From NCBI RefSeq assembly GCF_916619195.1, contig NZ_CAKAKL010000002.1:870001-934000 (forward strand): 64,000 nucleotides of DNA, given 5' to 3'. The notes beneath the pieces are model-generated. The model had not been told where the DNA came from. It worked only from the letters and a program-made list of their open reading frames with translations, and did no database searches. Positions 35,578 through 45,316 of the stretch are shown here, in pieces. Position 1 is the stretch's first letter. Every line of letters starts with the position of its first letter. Both the position numbers and the translations under genes were made by a program. The DNA comes from Inquilinus sp. Marseille-Q2685 (GTDB taxonomy: Bacteria > Pseudomonadota > Alphaproteobacteria > DSM-16000 > Inquilinaceae).

Positions 35578-35581
35578 GGCG

Positions 35582-35896
35582 TCAGCTCGGATCCTGTTGC
35601 GTCCAATGATAGAAGATGACCTCTACCACCTTGGGGCCGAGGTAACTCAGCATCGCCGCCGGCCCCCAAGCGCACCGTCTCTGCAGCACCTAGCCGGCCG
35701 CCGAGGGCGCTGCCCATGATGCCGAGGCTGATCATGCTCGGAAACTCGAGAGACAGTCGTCGCAACAAGAATGGCTTACCCGTCACGACGCGCCGGCGTG
35801 GCGCATCATGACACCGATCCCAGCTGAGACCACAGGCCCGACCAAGGTCATCAGAATCGTGAGCGGGCTGCTGTCGGGCAAGTCAGGATCGGCCAT
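35582..35896 (-). pseudogene. Frameshifted phage holin-like gene
   Basis: From ATG 35896 (AGGAG upstream) the frame reads MADPDLPDSS and a hydrophobic ILMTLVGPVVSAGIGVMM, then stops at 35783. The next block in another frame reads FLLRRLSLEFPSMISLGIMG. The last block returns to the first frame as MLSYLGPKVVEVIFYHW and ends at 35582. Together they make a roughly 100-residue protein with the layout of class II-like phage holins, broken by two compensating indels. A short GTGA overlap at the first break could allow restart. Adjacent genes are the endolysin and spanins. Confidence 0.6.
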
Positions 35897-36024
35897 ATTG
35901 GTCTCCTGGTTGAGGGGACCTGCCCCGGACGGGCATCAAAAAGCTCGCCGAATGCGGGCAATGGGACTGGCGTTCATCAGCCGGACCAGCGAAGATCGGC
36001 ACGATTCATATAGGCCATTCGCTC

Positions 36025-37338
36025 ATGACCCGTTTCGTTGAGATCGACTTGATCAATGCAAGGACTCTGACGCCGATTAGAGTTCTGACGATGATGTGTA
36101 TTTTTTGGATAACAATCTTCTGGCTTGCACCAGTTGAGATGAATCAATCAATCTCAAATTATCCATATTTTCTATTGACCGCGTGTCTCGTTTGCCTATT
36201 CTTGGGCTTTACGCTCTTCGAGCCATCTACTCTGAGACGTAGAGTGGCAGATCAGGAGCAGCTGAGACAACAACTTCTAACCCTATATAGGGTCGCCGTT
36301 GTTCTGGGCATTCTTGGGATCGTCCTGCGCATCGCGGATTGGGTGTTTCTACGTGGGCTATCGATCGATACTGAGTTCATGGAAAACCGTGAGAAGATCG
36401 AAACAGCCGGTGCGAACATCTTCTCAATGGCATCAACGATGCTTATCCCATTCACCGTAGCCCCTTATATGTTCTACGCCATAGCACGGCGGAACGGGTT
36501 ACGGGTCGGCAGGTCCCTGACTAGCCTTGTCCTCGCGATGCTGTGGCCTCTTCTGACCATTGTTATTGGCTCCCGATCCAGCATGTTCATGAGTATCGGG
36601 ATGATTGCAGTAACCAGGATCATTGTTTTCCGCCATACATCTAAGTTGGCGATTTCAGCCATTATCCTAGTTTTTATCGGCTTGATATACCTAGGCGGCT
36701 TACTGTTTATTGCGCGTTTCAGTGAGATTGGCCTTAAAGTTGAGGGAGTCATCAAGTTTTCTGCCTTCACGCATCTGGTACCCGTAACAAACGAATACGA
36801 TCAGATCACGGCTTCACTTCCAGGGTGGCAGAGGGATACGGTCTTCATCGCGACGACTTTCGCCCAGTATGTCCTTCACGGGGTTCCGGAATTCGTTTAT
36901 CTCGTCGAGCACTATACAAAGGGCGATCAGTGGGGAATTTACGGCTTTCCGTTCTTCCCACGCCTGCTGTCGTCCCTTTGGGGTGTGCCCTACGACGCCA
37001 ACGCGGTCGTCTTCTCCGTTCCCAGAGTGGGCCTCTACACCACCATGTTCGGTCCGTTCTATGTAGATTTTGGCCCGCTGGCACCGCTTTTTTGCCTTCT
37101 CCTGGGCGCCATCACCTCTTTCGTACGACTAAGGGTGCTCCAGGGCGATGTTGCGGCGCTACCACTGTACGTTGTCTTCCTAATCCAGATTGCGGCCGCC
37201 GTGGTGGTCAATGCGTTTCTGGCCGCCTACGGTATCTTCTTCAACCTAGCCTTCATCAGCTTCTGGATCGTGGTATCGCTGGCACGACGCCGGCAAGCCT
37301 GGCCTGTTCGCCCGCTGCTGCGTGAGATTCGGCGATGA
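36025..37338 (+). CDS. O-antigen polymerase-like (Wzy) membrane protein
   Basis: A 437-residue polytopic protein with about 10-12 helices and a large loop (about residues 245-310) before the last helices. This is the topology of Wzy/oligosaccharide repeat-unit polymerases, which join O-units in the periplasm. The loop contains SSLWGVPYDANAVVFSVPRVG and the following helix block. The DNA is visibly AT-richer than its neighbours and uses AT-ending codons, which indicates transfer. No strong ribosome site precedes ATG 36025. Its stop overlaps the acyltransferase start by 4 bp, so it heads a three-gene cassette inside the prophage. Confidence 0.75.
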   Translation: MTRFVEIDLINARTLTPIRVLTMMCIFWITIFWLAPVEMNQSISNYPYFLLTACLVCLFLGFTLFEPSTLRRRVADQEQLRQQLLTLYRVAVVLGILGIVLRIADWVFLRGLSIDTEFMENREKIETAGANIFSMASTMLIPFTVAPYMFYAIARRNGLRVGRSLTSLVLAMLWPLLTIVIGSRSSMFMSIGMIAVTRIIVFRHTSKLAISAIILVFIGLIYLGGLLFIARFSEIGLKVEGVIKFSAFTHLVPVTNEYDQITASLPGWQRDTVFIATTFAQYVLHGVPEFVYLVEHYTKGDQWGIYGFPFFPRLLSSLWGVPYDANAVVFSVPRVGLYTTMFGPFYVDFGPLAPLFCLLLGAITSFVRLRVLQGDVAALPLYVVFLIQIAAAVVVNAFLAAYGIFFNLAFISFWIVVSLARRRQAWPVRPLLREIRR

Positions 37339-38435
37339 TCGCGCCGACAGCAAAGGCGCGCCTGACCTATATCGACTCGCTGAGGGGCATCGCGGCACTG
37401 CTTGTTGTCCTGATGCACAATATCCAGCCGATCGCGACAGGCCCAGTCAGAACACTGATCTATGACATCGTCGACCCTGGCAAGGTGGGGGTCGTGGTCT
37501 TCTTCGCAATCAGCGGATTCGTGATCCCGTTCAGCTTCTCCAAGGGGCCGGCACCGCTTCGCCGGTTCGCAATCTCACGACTGTTCCGGCTGTATCCGGC
37601 CTATTGGCTCTCTATGGTCAGCTATCTCGTTCTTCTCGTCGCTGCCGGGACAACCTTGCCGTCCCTCACCACCATTCTGGCCAACGTGACCATGATCCAG
37701 GCGGCGCTCGGACAACCTAATGTGCTCGGCGTCTACTGGACCTTGTTCATTGAGGTTCTTTTCTACGTCCTGTGCGCGGCTGCATTCGCCGTCGGCCTTC
37801 TGCGCGCCCCACGCTTCACGCTCTGTGCCAGCCTCGCCTGGCTCGCGGTTGCGATCGTGTTTGCCCTCGCCCGGCACTTCTTGGAGCGAAAGGTTCCCGT
37901 GGCTATCCCGTTGTCGCTCTCAATCATGTTCTGGGGCACGCTGTGGCGTGAGGCGATCGCAAGCCGGTCTGAGATGCACCGTCGCTACGCCGTCTGGATG
38001 CTCGGTGCCTACGTCGTGATCATCCCCATCGTGAGCCTCCTGGCCTATGACATCGATCTCGGTCTCGAGGAGAACTGGATCAGATATCTGATCTCGTATC
38101 TGGCAGCGCTGGCGATCTTCGTCACACTGACGACGGTAATCAGACTCTCCGGCAGATTTTCGGTGCTGCTGGGCGCCATCAGCTATTCCCTTTATCTCTT
38201 TCACGTCCACGCCAGAGATGCCGTTGAACTAGCCCTTTCACTTGCCGACCTTCATTCGATTCCACTGATCGCCGTTCCACTTTCCATCTTTACCGCACTT
38301 CTGTTGGCCTGGGTCATTTTCAAACTGGTCGAACGTCCGATGAACACCATCGGGCATCGCCTCGCGGAGGCGGTAGCCGCAAGGGAGGTGCGCCGAACCC
38401 ACGCGCCAGCCGTTGAGAGCGAGATAGGGAGCTAA
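37335..38435 (+). CDS. Acyltransferase family 3 (polysaccharide O-acyltransferase)
   Basis: A 366-residue membrane protein with the signature YIDSLRGIAALLVVLMH at the N-terminus, then FFAISGFVIPFSF and RLFRLYPAYWLSM, and about ten helices. Family members O-acetylate O-antigen or other surface sugars; phage-borne ones change serotype. ATGA overlap with the Wzy-like gene shows translational coupling. Confidence 0.9.
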   Translation: MIAPTAKARLTYIDSLRGIAALLVVLMHNIQPIATGPVRTLIYDIVDPGKVGVVVFFAISGFVIPFSFSKGPAPLRRFAISRLFRLYPAYWLSMVSYLVLLVAAGTTLPSLTTILANVTMIQAALGQPNVLGVYWTLFIEVLFYVLCAAAFAVGLLRAPRFTLCASLAWLAVAIVFALARHFLERKVPVAIPLSLSIMFWGTLWREAIASRSEMHRRYAVWMLGAYVVIIPIVSLLAYDIDLGLEENWIRYLISYLAALAIFVTLTTVIRLSGRFSVLLGAISYSLYLFHVHARDAVELALSLADLHSIPLIAVPLSIFTALLLAWVIFKLVERPMNTIGHRLAEAVAAREVRRTHAPAVESEIGS

Positions 38436-38499
38436 GGCAGCTGGTTGACAGACGCCGTGGATCGCAACACGGTGCTCGCCGTTTTTGAGGATCATTGTC

Positions 38500-39306
38500 A
38501 TGAGCACCGACTTGGCCGCGGCCGATGGCTCAACCACTAAGCACCGTCGCTCGTTGCGGCGTGCGCTGGTCAATTGGCTCTGGCCCATCTTCGGCGACTT
38601 CCCGCGCGAACTGCTCCGGACCAAGCTGGTCCGCTTCATCATTGCCGGCGCGCGCTATGTGTGGTTCGTGTTGATCCTTCGTCGCCTCCGAACCGTATCC
38701 GGTTCGGAGGGCGTCGCCAGGAGCACCATCAAGCACAATCTGCGCGGCATGCTAGATTTACATGTCGAGCGATCACTTAGACTCATCTACCCGATCGCCA
38801 TGTGGGCGGCGGCTCGACGAATTAGTCTTGCAGACCAGAAGGTTCTGACAATCGGCCCACGCACCGAAGGTGAAATCTTCAACCTCGTCGCGCATGGATT
38901 CCGGCGTCGGAACATCACTGGCCTCGACCTGATCAGCTACTCTCCGAGCATCCAGCTAGGCGATATGCACGCCATGCCCTATCCCGATGCCAGCTTCGAT
39001 GTGATCATTGCTGGCTGGGTAATCTCCTATTCTGATCAAAAAGACGTCGCAGCGTCGGAGATTGCCCGCGTAGCAAAGCCAGGGGCGATCGTTGCCGTTG
39101 GCATCGAGTGGGGTCGGAAGTCGCCCGAACAGGTCGCGGCCGAGCGGACTGGATATATCGTCGGTTCGGCCAAGCGGCTGCCCACGGCGCAGGCGATCCT
39201 GGACCTGTTCGGGGAGCGTGTCGACCGAGTCTATGCGAAAGTCGACGATCAGGACTTTGCGCCGGAGGACGCTGGCGATCTCCTAGTCGTCTTCCGGCTT
39301 CGATAG
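38500..39306 (+). CDS. SAM-dependent methyltransferase (class I)
   Basis: A 268-residue protein. The C-terminal two-thirds carries a Rossmann-like methyltransferase: VLTIGPRTEGEIFNLVAHGF (SAM-binding strand-loop-helix), ITGLDLISYSPSIQLGDMHA, then YPDASFDVIIAGWVISYSDQ as motif post-I to IV. The first 90 residues are basic and helical and could bind membrane or an acceptor. A GAGG lies upstream of ATG 38500. It is the third gene of the surface cassette and probably methylates a sugar of the same polysaccharide. Confidence 0.78.
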   Translation: MSTDLAAADGSTTKHRRSLRRALVNWLWPIFGDFPRELLRTKLVRFIIAGARYVWFVLILRRLRTVSGSEGVARSTIKHNLRGMLDLHVERSLRLIYPIAMWAAARRISLADQKVLTIGPRTEGEIFNLVAHGFRRRNITGLDLISYSPSIQLGDMHAMPYPDASFDVIIAGWVISYSDQKDVAASEIARVAKPGAIVAVGIEWGRKSPEQVAAERTGYIVGSAKRLPTAQAILDLFGERVDRVYAKVDDQDFAPEDAGDLLVVFRLR

Positions 39307-39312
39307 ATCGCC

Positions 39313-41628
39313 TCAGACCGCGAAGGACACGCACTTCGTGAACGTCACCACGCCGTTGGCGTTGATCGATCGGCTCGCGGCATCACGCTCGGTCGTGATG
39401 TTGGTGTACTTCGTCTTGAAATCGGCAACGATCTGCATCCGACCGGCGACGACTATGCGATTGCCGCGCATCTCCGAGGTGACCGGTGCCGTGATGTGCA
39501 CCTGGTCGAGCGTGACATCCATCAGGCCGCCGTCCGCGCCCGTAGCCAGGTAGCCGTAAAGGCCGACGCCGGCTGGATCCAGCACACAGTTGCCGATCGA
39601 CCCGCGCGCGACCATACTGGCCGGGAGCGCCGTCGACGTCGCGCCGCCGATCACCTCGATTTGAGCCTGAGCACAACGTCGGATTCGGCACCCGCTGATC
39701 TCGAAATCGCTGCTGGCCGGGACAATGCCGTCCTTAGCGCAATCTTCGATGTCACAATTGTGAACCCGGATCCGCGGCCGCAGATCAGTGCCGCTGCCGT
39801 GCGGGGCTATTGCGTCACCGGTGATGCGGCGCCGGAAGGTGCAGCCGTCGAAGACCGAAACCGGCGGCGCCGACAACGTCTCGGCATAGCCGGCCGGGAA
39901 CGTCCGGCCCGCCAGATCGTTGCCGGCCGCGTCCCACCAGCAGTCCTGGTAATATGCGTTGCCCGCGGCATCTTCGGTGCCGTTGAGTTCGGCCCACTCG
40001 AAGCCGCAATGCCGGAACACCGCAGTCGCGCGGTCGAGATAGACGTTGTAGAGGCCACCGCGGCTGAACACGATGTTCTCGCACTCGATCTGGGGCGCCC
40101 CGATGCAGTAGAGTGTGGCAACGCTGACCGCCACTTCCATGGGGGTCGCGTTGGGAGTCGTCGCGATGGCGTCCGGGAGGCGGACATATTCGATGCCGCC
40201 ACTGATCCGGCGGCCGCCGGTCGTCTCGGTTTCCAGGGCCGCCGGGGCGACGATCTTGTACGGCAAGATGCTGTCCGGCACCGAGTACCAGGGCTGCGGT
40301 GACATCGGCACGCCGACCAAATAGACAGCGCCGGTGTTAGCGGTGTTGGGGTTTCCGGCAGCGTTTTTCGCCCCCCGCTGATAGACCTTCGTCGTGCCGC
40401 CGAGCAGCACCCAGTCGGTCGGATTCTGGTCTGCCGAGATGATCTTGGTCTGCGCCGCGCCACGGCCGCGGATTCGGCAGCGAGGGAAGATCTTGCCATC
40501 GACCACAGGTGCCGCACGCAGTTCGGCTGACCATACGTCCACGTTCAATTCCGGCAGACGGTTAGTCCGAGCAATCGCAACCGCCTCGTCCCAGGTCTTC
40601 ACCGGGGCGAAGATCATGCCGTTACCGCTGACTGCCGCCGCGCCGTCGACATGCACCGTCGTGCCGTTGAAGCCGATGCGCTTCATGCTCAGCAGTGTCG
40701 CCGACGCGCCGGGCGGCGTGACGATGCCGACCACGACCCGGCCGACCGGCAGGGCCGGAGCCACAAGCTTGATCCTCGAGATACCGTTGACGAGCAGCTC
40801 AAGGTTCATCGTGCGGTCGGCCAGCACCTGGGCGACGATCTTCAGCACGTCATCGGTCGTTGGAGGAACCGCCGGAGCCCCGGCACCCGCTTGTGGAACG
40901 GTCTCATAACCCAGTACGATGCCGCCGGTGCCGGTATAGTTCTGTCCATAGATGCCATCATTCCGCCAATGGTAGAGGATGGCACCCGTCGAGATGTCGC
41001 CACTCGTCGCGGGATCCGTGCCGAAGAATGGCCCGCTATCCACAGTAAACGTGCCGGCCGTCAGCTTGAACTCGGACTCGATCGTATCGCCCGGCACCAA
41101 GTCGTAGGGCATCTTGATGCCGACCGGCCAGACCTGGGGCAGCGCCCCTGTAGTGTCGATCTTGTAGGACCCGTCGGTCTCGGTGATCGTCCATCGGATG
41201 TCAGGACTAGAAATCGTCCGCCAAGCCTGGCCGTATCCGGTCTTGGCCTTGAAATTTGCGCGGGTCGGGAGCCCGAGGACTCCGGCCTTGAGATCGTCGA
41301 CCCCGCCGTTGGTCTGGTCCACCAGCGCCTTCAGCGACGAAATCCGATCCACCCCCTCGATCCACTGGTTGCCGCCGTCATCCCACACCCACACGGTCGG
41401 ATAGTTGTTCGTCTCGATCGGGTCCGCCCACAGCAGCGCCGGCTTGCCGTCGGGCTGCGTCAGGTCCGCGTCCATCGCCGCCTTGTTGGGATAGGTCTTC
41501 ATCCCGTTCGCCTCGGCGATGGCCTGGATGAAGCGCAGGAGGCGGCGGATGTCCTGCTTCGCCGGCTCCTTCACCGAGCCGTCCAGGTTGAAATCGGCCC
41601 ATACCTCGTCAACGGTCGGAATCGCCAT
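39313..41628 (-). CDS. Phage tailspike/tail fibre with parallel beta-helix
   Basis: A 771-residue protein. Residues 1-110 form the virion-attachment part typical of tail fibre proteins (IPTVDEVWADFNLDGSV, RFIQAIAEANG, YPTVWVWDDGGNQW). From about residue 330 to the end, short repeated strands with ordered turns (CRIRGRGAAQTKIISAD, GAPQIECENIVFSRGG, IRVHNCDIEDCAKDGI, DFEISGCRIRRCAQAQI) indicate a right-handed parallel beta-helix of the pectate-lyase type. Such tailspikes bind and often cleave surface polysaccharide. It directly adjoins the polysaccharide-modifying cassette. GGAGA precedes the ATG. No catalytic residues could be assigned. Confidence 0.85.
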   Translation of the reverse strand: MAIPTVDEVWADFNLDGSVKEPAKQDIRRLLRFIQAIAEANGMKTYPNKAAMDADLTQPDGKPALLWADPIETNNYPTVWVWDDGGNQWIEGVDRISSLKALVDQTNGGVDDLKAGVLGLPTRANFKAKTGYGQAWRTISSPDIRWTITETDGSYKIDTTGALPQVWPVGIKMPYDLVPGDTIESEFKLTAGTFTVDSGPFFGTDPATSGDISTGAILYHWRNDGIYGQNYTGTGGIVLGYETVPQAGAGAPAVPPTTDDVLKIVAQVLADRTMNLELLVNGISRIKLVAPALPVGRVVVGIVTPPGASATLLSMKRIGFNGTTVHVDGAAAVSGNGMIFAPVKTWDEAVAIARTNRLPELNVDVWSAELRAAPVVDGKIFPRCRIRGRGAAQTKIISADQNPTDWVLLGGTTKVYQRGAKNAAGNPNTANTGAVYLVGVPMSPQPWYSVPDSILPYKIVAPAALETETTGGRRISGGIEYVRLPDAIATTPNATPMEVAVSVATLYCIGAPQIECENIVFSRGGLYNVYLDRATAVFRHCGFEWAELNGTEDAAGNAYYQDCWWDAAGNDLAGRTFPAGYAETLSAPPVSVFDGCTFRRRITGDAIAPHGSGTDLRPRIRVHNCDIEDCAKDGIVPASSDFEISGCRIRRCAQAQIEVIGGATSTALPASMVARGSIGNCVLDPAGVGLYGYLATGADGGLMDVTLDQVHITAPVTSEMRGNRIVVAGRMQIVADFKTKYTNITTERDAASRSINANGVVTFTKCVSFAV

Positions 41629-41675
41629 GACCGCATCTCTCCATCATTTGTCGTGTCAGGCCGCCGAAGCGGCGA

Positions 41676-44600
41676 TCAGAGGACGGCGCCGACGCCGGCC
41701 AGATAGTCGCGCAGCGCGTTGCGCAGCGCCGTGATCTCGGCGCCGCTGAGCCCCGCCCCCCACCCGGCCGCCGCGAGCCGCGCATCGGAGTAGCCGGAGC
41801 CGCCGCGCAGCACATGGAAGGCGCCCGAGACCAGCGCCGCCGACGCCCGGGAGATCGCCCCGAGGTCGTTCACGTCCTGATAGGCGTGGTAGCTGGCCGC
41901 GCTCTGCCGGCTCCAGGCGTAGAAGCCGGTGCCGTCGCCGCTCTGTGCCGGCACGTCGGCGCCGGCGGCATTGGACATGCACCACAGCACGGCCGTCGGG
42001 TTCCGGCAGGCGATCAGCGCCTGGCCGCCGCCGGCTTCCCGATAGGTGCCCTGCACGGCGCCGGCCGAGGCCTGCTGCACCCAGACGGCCAGGTGCGCGC
42101 TGTTCTGCTGCAGCTGGTTGCTGCCGACCGTGGCGTTGAAGCCGCCGGCCAGATAGCCGCCGGCCGTGGTGCCGGCGCCCCCGCCCCGCCAGCCGCGATC
42201 GGCCGTGAAGCTCGGGGCGACGGAGTTCGCCGTCGTCGCGGCCAGCGCGAAGCTGCCCGGCGACCTGGCATTCAGGCGTGAGGCCTGCTCGTGATGCGCG
42301 GCCAGCAGATAAAGGCAGTCCAGCTTCGCCCACAACCCGGCGGATTTCAGGCTCTCGACCAGGGCTTTGATCAGCGTCTGCCGGGCATGGCTCGGCCGCA
42401 CGGTCATGGCGGCGATGTATGCCCAGGCATCGGCGTCGATCGCGTTCACCGTGATGGTCACCGCCCCCGACGCCACGCTCTCGTTGCCGCCGACGGTCTG
42501 CGTCGCCGTCATGCTGTTGGCGCCGATGCCGAGATCGGTCGACGGCGTGACGGTCCAGGTGCCGTCGCCGGCCGCCGCGGCGGTGCCGACCTGGACCGCG
42601 TTGGCGTAGAGCCTGATCGTGGCCCCGGCCGTCGCTCCGTTGCCGGAGACCGGCGGCCGCCGGTCATAGCTGCTGGTCGGGTCGGACGGGCCGGTGATCA
42701 CCGGCGCCGCCGGCGACACCTCCGCCAGCACGCCGCCGGCGGGGGTGCTCGGCACGTTCGACCAGTTGCCTGAGGTGGCGAAATACCACCAGTCCCCGGC
42801 GCCGGGCGTGTCGACGAAGCTGCGCGTGCTGCCGGCCCCGGCGAAATACGGGCCAGCCAGGGGCGGGCCGCCGGGGAAGACGTCGCTGCTGTTCCGGTGG
42901 AACCGCAGCATCGCCGCGCGCGGGTCATTGGGCTGCGTCGCGGTGACGGTCACCTGGCCGGTCGCCGGCGTGTTCGCCTGGGCCGTCAGGCCGACCGGCG
43001 ACGCAGGGGCGATCGGGTCGGCCACGGCGGTGAAAAGCACGGAGTCCGACCAGTCGCTGACGGTCCGGCGCGGTCCCAGGAAGCGGGCCTGTCCCTCATA
43101 GCCCTGCCCGTCGACGAGCGGCGGCGTCGAGACCGTCTCCTCGTCCTGCTCGGCCGTCAGGAACTGCCACGGCCCGGGCGGCGTCGGTTCGGGATAGACC
43201 GGCCGGTAGCGGGCCTGCCCGACGAACACGCTGCGGGTCGGCGGATCCCACGAGACGACGCCGATGGCGGCATAGCTCTGACCGTTGATGGCCCGATGCT
43301 CGATCGTCACCGACACGCCGGTCGGCACCGGCATGTCCTCCTCGTCCTCATCGTCATCCGGGATCGGCGCCGGATCGGCCTCGTCGGTGGCCGCGTTCCA
43401 GTCCCACCAGCCGTCGCAGCTGGTCACCTCCATCTCGGCCGTCATGGTGGTGCGGTCCAGCCGCATCGACGTGATCTCGAAAATCTGGTCGATCTCGAGC
43501 TCGGCGAGCTGCAGCCGGACCCAGCGCTCGCCCCAGGCGTCGAGCAGCGCCAGCGTGCCGCGGATCCGGCCGGACCAAGTCGGGTTGCCCCGCTTCAGCG
43601 TATAGCGCGCGATGCGCTGGGCCTGGCCTTCGGAGGGCACGAAGCGCAGCTTGACTTGGCTGCTCTCCGTGCCGTTGCGGTCGATCGAAGCCTGGTCGAG
43701 CTGGATCCCGGCCTCGACCTCCGCCCAGTCCTGGTCCTGGCTGATATAGGTGGCGCGCACCTCGTTGATGCGCTCGATTGCCGCCTTGCCGGTGGAGAAG
43801 TCGTATTCCAGGATCTGGCCGTCGGTGATGGTGACCGACGCCGCCGGCTTGCCGGGGATGGCCGTCACGCCGTTGGTGTCGCCGGCGCCGACCGTCAGCC
43901 CCAGCTTGCCGCCCGGCCCCTGCGTCAGGCGGCCGCCGCAGGCGTCCAGCATGTCGGACAGCACCGTCTTCCGGTCCTCGGTCAGCTCGTAGGCGCCCCA
44001 GATCCGCCACCGCTTCTCGTCCGGGTAGGCCGGGTCCGCCGGCTTGCGCGCCACCTCCTGGTCCGAGACATCCGCCGCGAAGGCGAAGCTGGCCAGGTCG
44101 ACCCGGTCGAAGCCCAGCCCGAAGCCGACCGGCACGCCGGACTCGGTCCTGGTCAGATAGTCCAGGATCACCAGGGCCGCGTTGTCGGACCAGGTGTAGG
44201 TCCCCTCGTTGCCGGCCGTCTGCCCCGCCGCAGGCCGCGGGTCGAAGACCTTGGCCCCGCGCAGCGTCGCCCGATAGGCCGGCGGCCCGTTCGGGAACAC
44301 CTCCTGCTGCTGCTCGGCCTTCAGGTCGGAATATTTCACGTAGGTGGCACACAGGCCGCGGCCGCGATGGTCGGGGGTCCAGGAATCGACGCCGAAGGCG
44401 ATCGTCTGGTCCGGCGACCCGAGATGGTTGACGACATACACCGAGGATTCATCACCCAGCCGGTACTTGTCGTACTTCCCGGTCGTCACGGCACCGCCAT
44501 GGGCCGTGTCCACATTCACGATCTCGTCGGCCAGCCAATGCTCTTCCGGGTTCGGCGCCAACTCGGTGCTGCGGTCGATCTCGTGCGCCGTATGGCACAG

Positions 44601-44906
44601 CAGCACCTTCAGGTCGCCGCCGTCGCCGACATAGTCGACATAGGCACCGCCAAGGCGATATCGGCCATAGCAGCGCACGCGCGGCGGCACCGCCTGCCTC
44701 ACGCTCTGGCTGCCGTCCTGGAACTTGGGCTTGGGCGGCTGCGGCGTCAGCAGCACCTGCGCCAGCGTGCCGGCGATGGACAAGCCGATGCCGATCGCGG
44801 CGGCGCCATAGGTGCCGAGGGCGACGCCGAAGACGACGCCACCGGTGGCGACCGTCCCGAGCACGCCAGCGCCGGCGGCGCCGAGAACCAGAGGAATCGC
44901 GAACAT
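41676..44906 (-). CDS. Phage tail tip attachment protein J-like
   Basis: A 1,076-residue tail-tip protein. The N-terminus has small hydrophobic segments (VLGAAGAGVLGTVATGG). The middle carries the GpJ-like central domain (SVTITDGQILEYDFSTGKA). A fibronectin-III-like domain sits near 525-640 and a bacterial Ig-like domain near 735-820. A jelly-roll-like C-terminus near 830-1076 probably contacts the receptor. It starts at ATG 44906 inside TGATG, overlapping the previous gene by one base. It corresponds in place and size to lambda J. Confidence 0.88.
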   Translation of the reverse strand: MFAIPLVLGAAGAGVLGTVATGGVVFGVALGTYGAAAIGIGLSIAGTLAQVLLTPQPPKPKFQDGSQSVRQAVPPRVRCYGRYRLGGAYVDYVGDGGDLKVLLCHTAHEIDRSTELAPNPEEHWLADEIVNVDTAHGGAVTTGKYDKYRLGDESSVYVVNHLGSPDQTIAFGVDSWTPDHRGRGLCATYVKYSDLKAEQQQEVFPNGPPAYRATLRGAKVFDPRPAAGQTAGNEGTYTWSDNAALVILDYLTRTESGVPVGFGLGFDRVDLASFAFAADVSDQEVARKPADPAYPDEKRWRIWGAYELTEDRKTVLSDMLDACGGRLTQGPGGKLGLTVGAGDTNGVTAIPGKPAASVTITDGQILEYDFSTGKAAIERINEVRATYISQDQDWAEVEAGIQLDQASIDRNGTESSQVKLRFVPSEGQAQRIARYTLKRGNPTWSGRIRGTLALLDAWGERWVRLQLAELEIDQIFEITSMRLDRTTMTAEMEVTSCDGWWDWNAATDEADPAPIPDDDEDEEDMPVPTGVSVTIEHRAINGQSYAAIGVVSWDPPTRSVFVGQARYRPVYPEPTPPGPWQFLTAEQDEETVSTPPLVDGQGYEGQARFLGPRRTVSDWSDSVLFTAVADPIAPASPVGLTAQANTPATGQVTVTATQPNDPRAAMLRFHRNSSDVFPGGPPLAGPYFAGAGSTRSFVDTPGAGDWWYFATSGNWSNVPSTPAGGVLAEVSPAAPVITGPSDPTSSYDRRPPVSGNGATAGATIRLYANAVQVGTAAAAGDGTWTVTPSTDLGIGANSMTATQTVGGNESVASGAVTITVNAIDADAWAYIAAMTVRPSHARQTLIKALVESLKSAGLWAKLDCLYLLAAHHEQASRLNARSPGSFALAATTANSVAPSFTADRGWRGGGAGTTAGGYLAGGFNATVGSNQLQQNSAHLAVWVQQASAGAVQGTYREAGGGQALIACRNPTAVLWCMSNAAGADVPAQSGDGTGFYAWSRQSAASYHAYQDVNDLGAISRASAALVSGAFHVLRGGSGYSDARLAAAGWGAGLSGAEITALRNALRDYLAGVGAVL

Positions 44907-45307
44907 CAGAGCCTCCAGGCCTTGATCGCCGCCGGGCAGCGGTAGAGACCGTCGCCGGTCTTGGCCAGCCAGCCGAGCTGGCCGCGCAGCGCCATCGCGG
45001 GGCCGTCGACCGTCTCGATGATCCCGATGTCGCCGGGGCGCGCGGCCGGGGGGTCGATCTCCGCCACGCCGATGGCCTGCAGCCCGCGTGAGGCGGCGCC
45101 GGTCGGGCCGCCGGCCCCCCGCCGCAGCAGCCGGGCCTGGCCCAGCCGGCTGCGGTAGCGGCCGCGCCAAGCCGCCATCGCGTCCGCGCCGGTGCGGGCC
45201 TTCACCCAGTCGGCCACCCAGCAGGTGCAGTCCATCCGGCCCCAGGCGAAGGCGCTCGAGGCGCCGACCCGGCAATGGATCGCAAGCGCGGTCAGAACTT
45301 CGGCCAT
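44906..45307 (-). CDS. Phage tail assembly protein, NlpC/P60-like (DUF6950 type)
   Basis: A 133-residue protein in the position of lambda K or GTA gp14. The Cys-containing helix WGRMDCTCWVADWVKART resembles the NlpC/P60 active-site helix, and ARPGDIGIIE resembles the following strand. However, no His occupies the catalytic place after it; the only histidine is His12. Peptidase activity is therefore doubtful, as in the DUF6950 group. ATG 45307 has GGAGG upstream. Confidence 0.78.
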   Translation of the reverse strand: MAEVLTALAIHCRVGASSAFAWGRMDCTCWVADWVKARTGADAMAAWRGRYRSRLGQARLLRRGAGGPTGAASRGLQAIGVAEIDPPAARPGDIGIIETVDGPAMALRGQLGWLAKTGDGLYRCPAAIKAWRL

Positions 45308-45316
45308 GTCGCCTCC

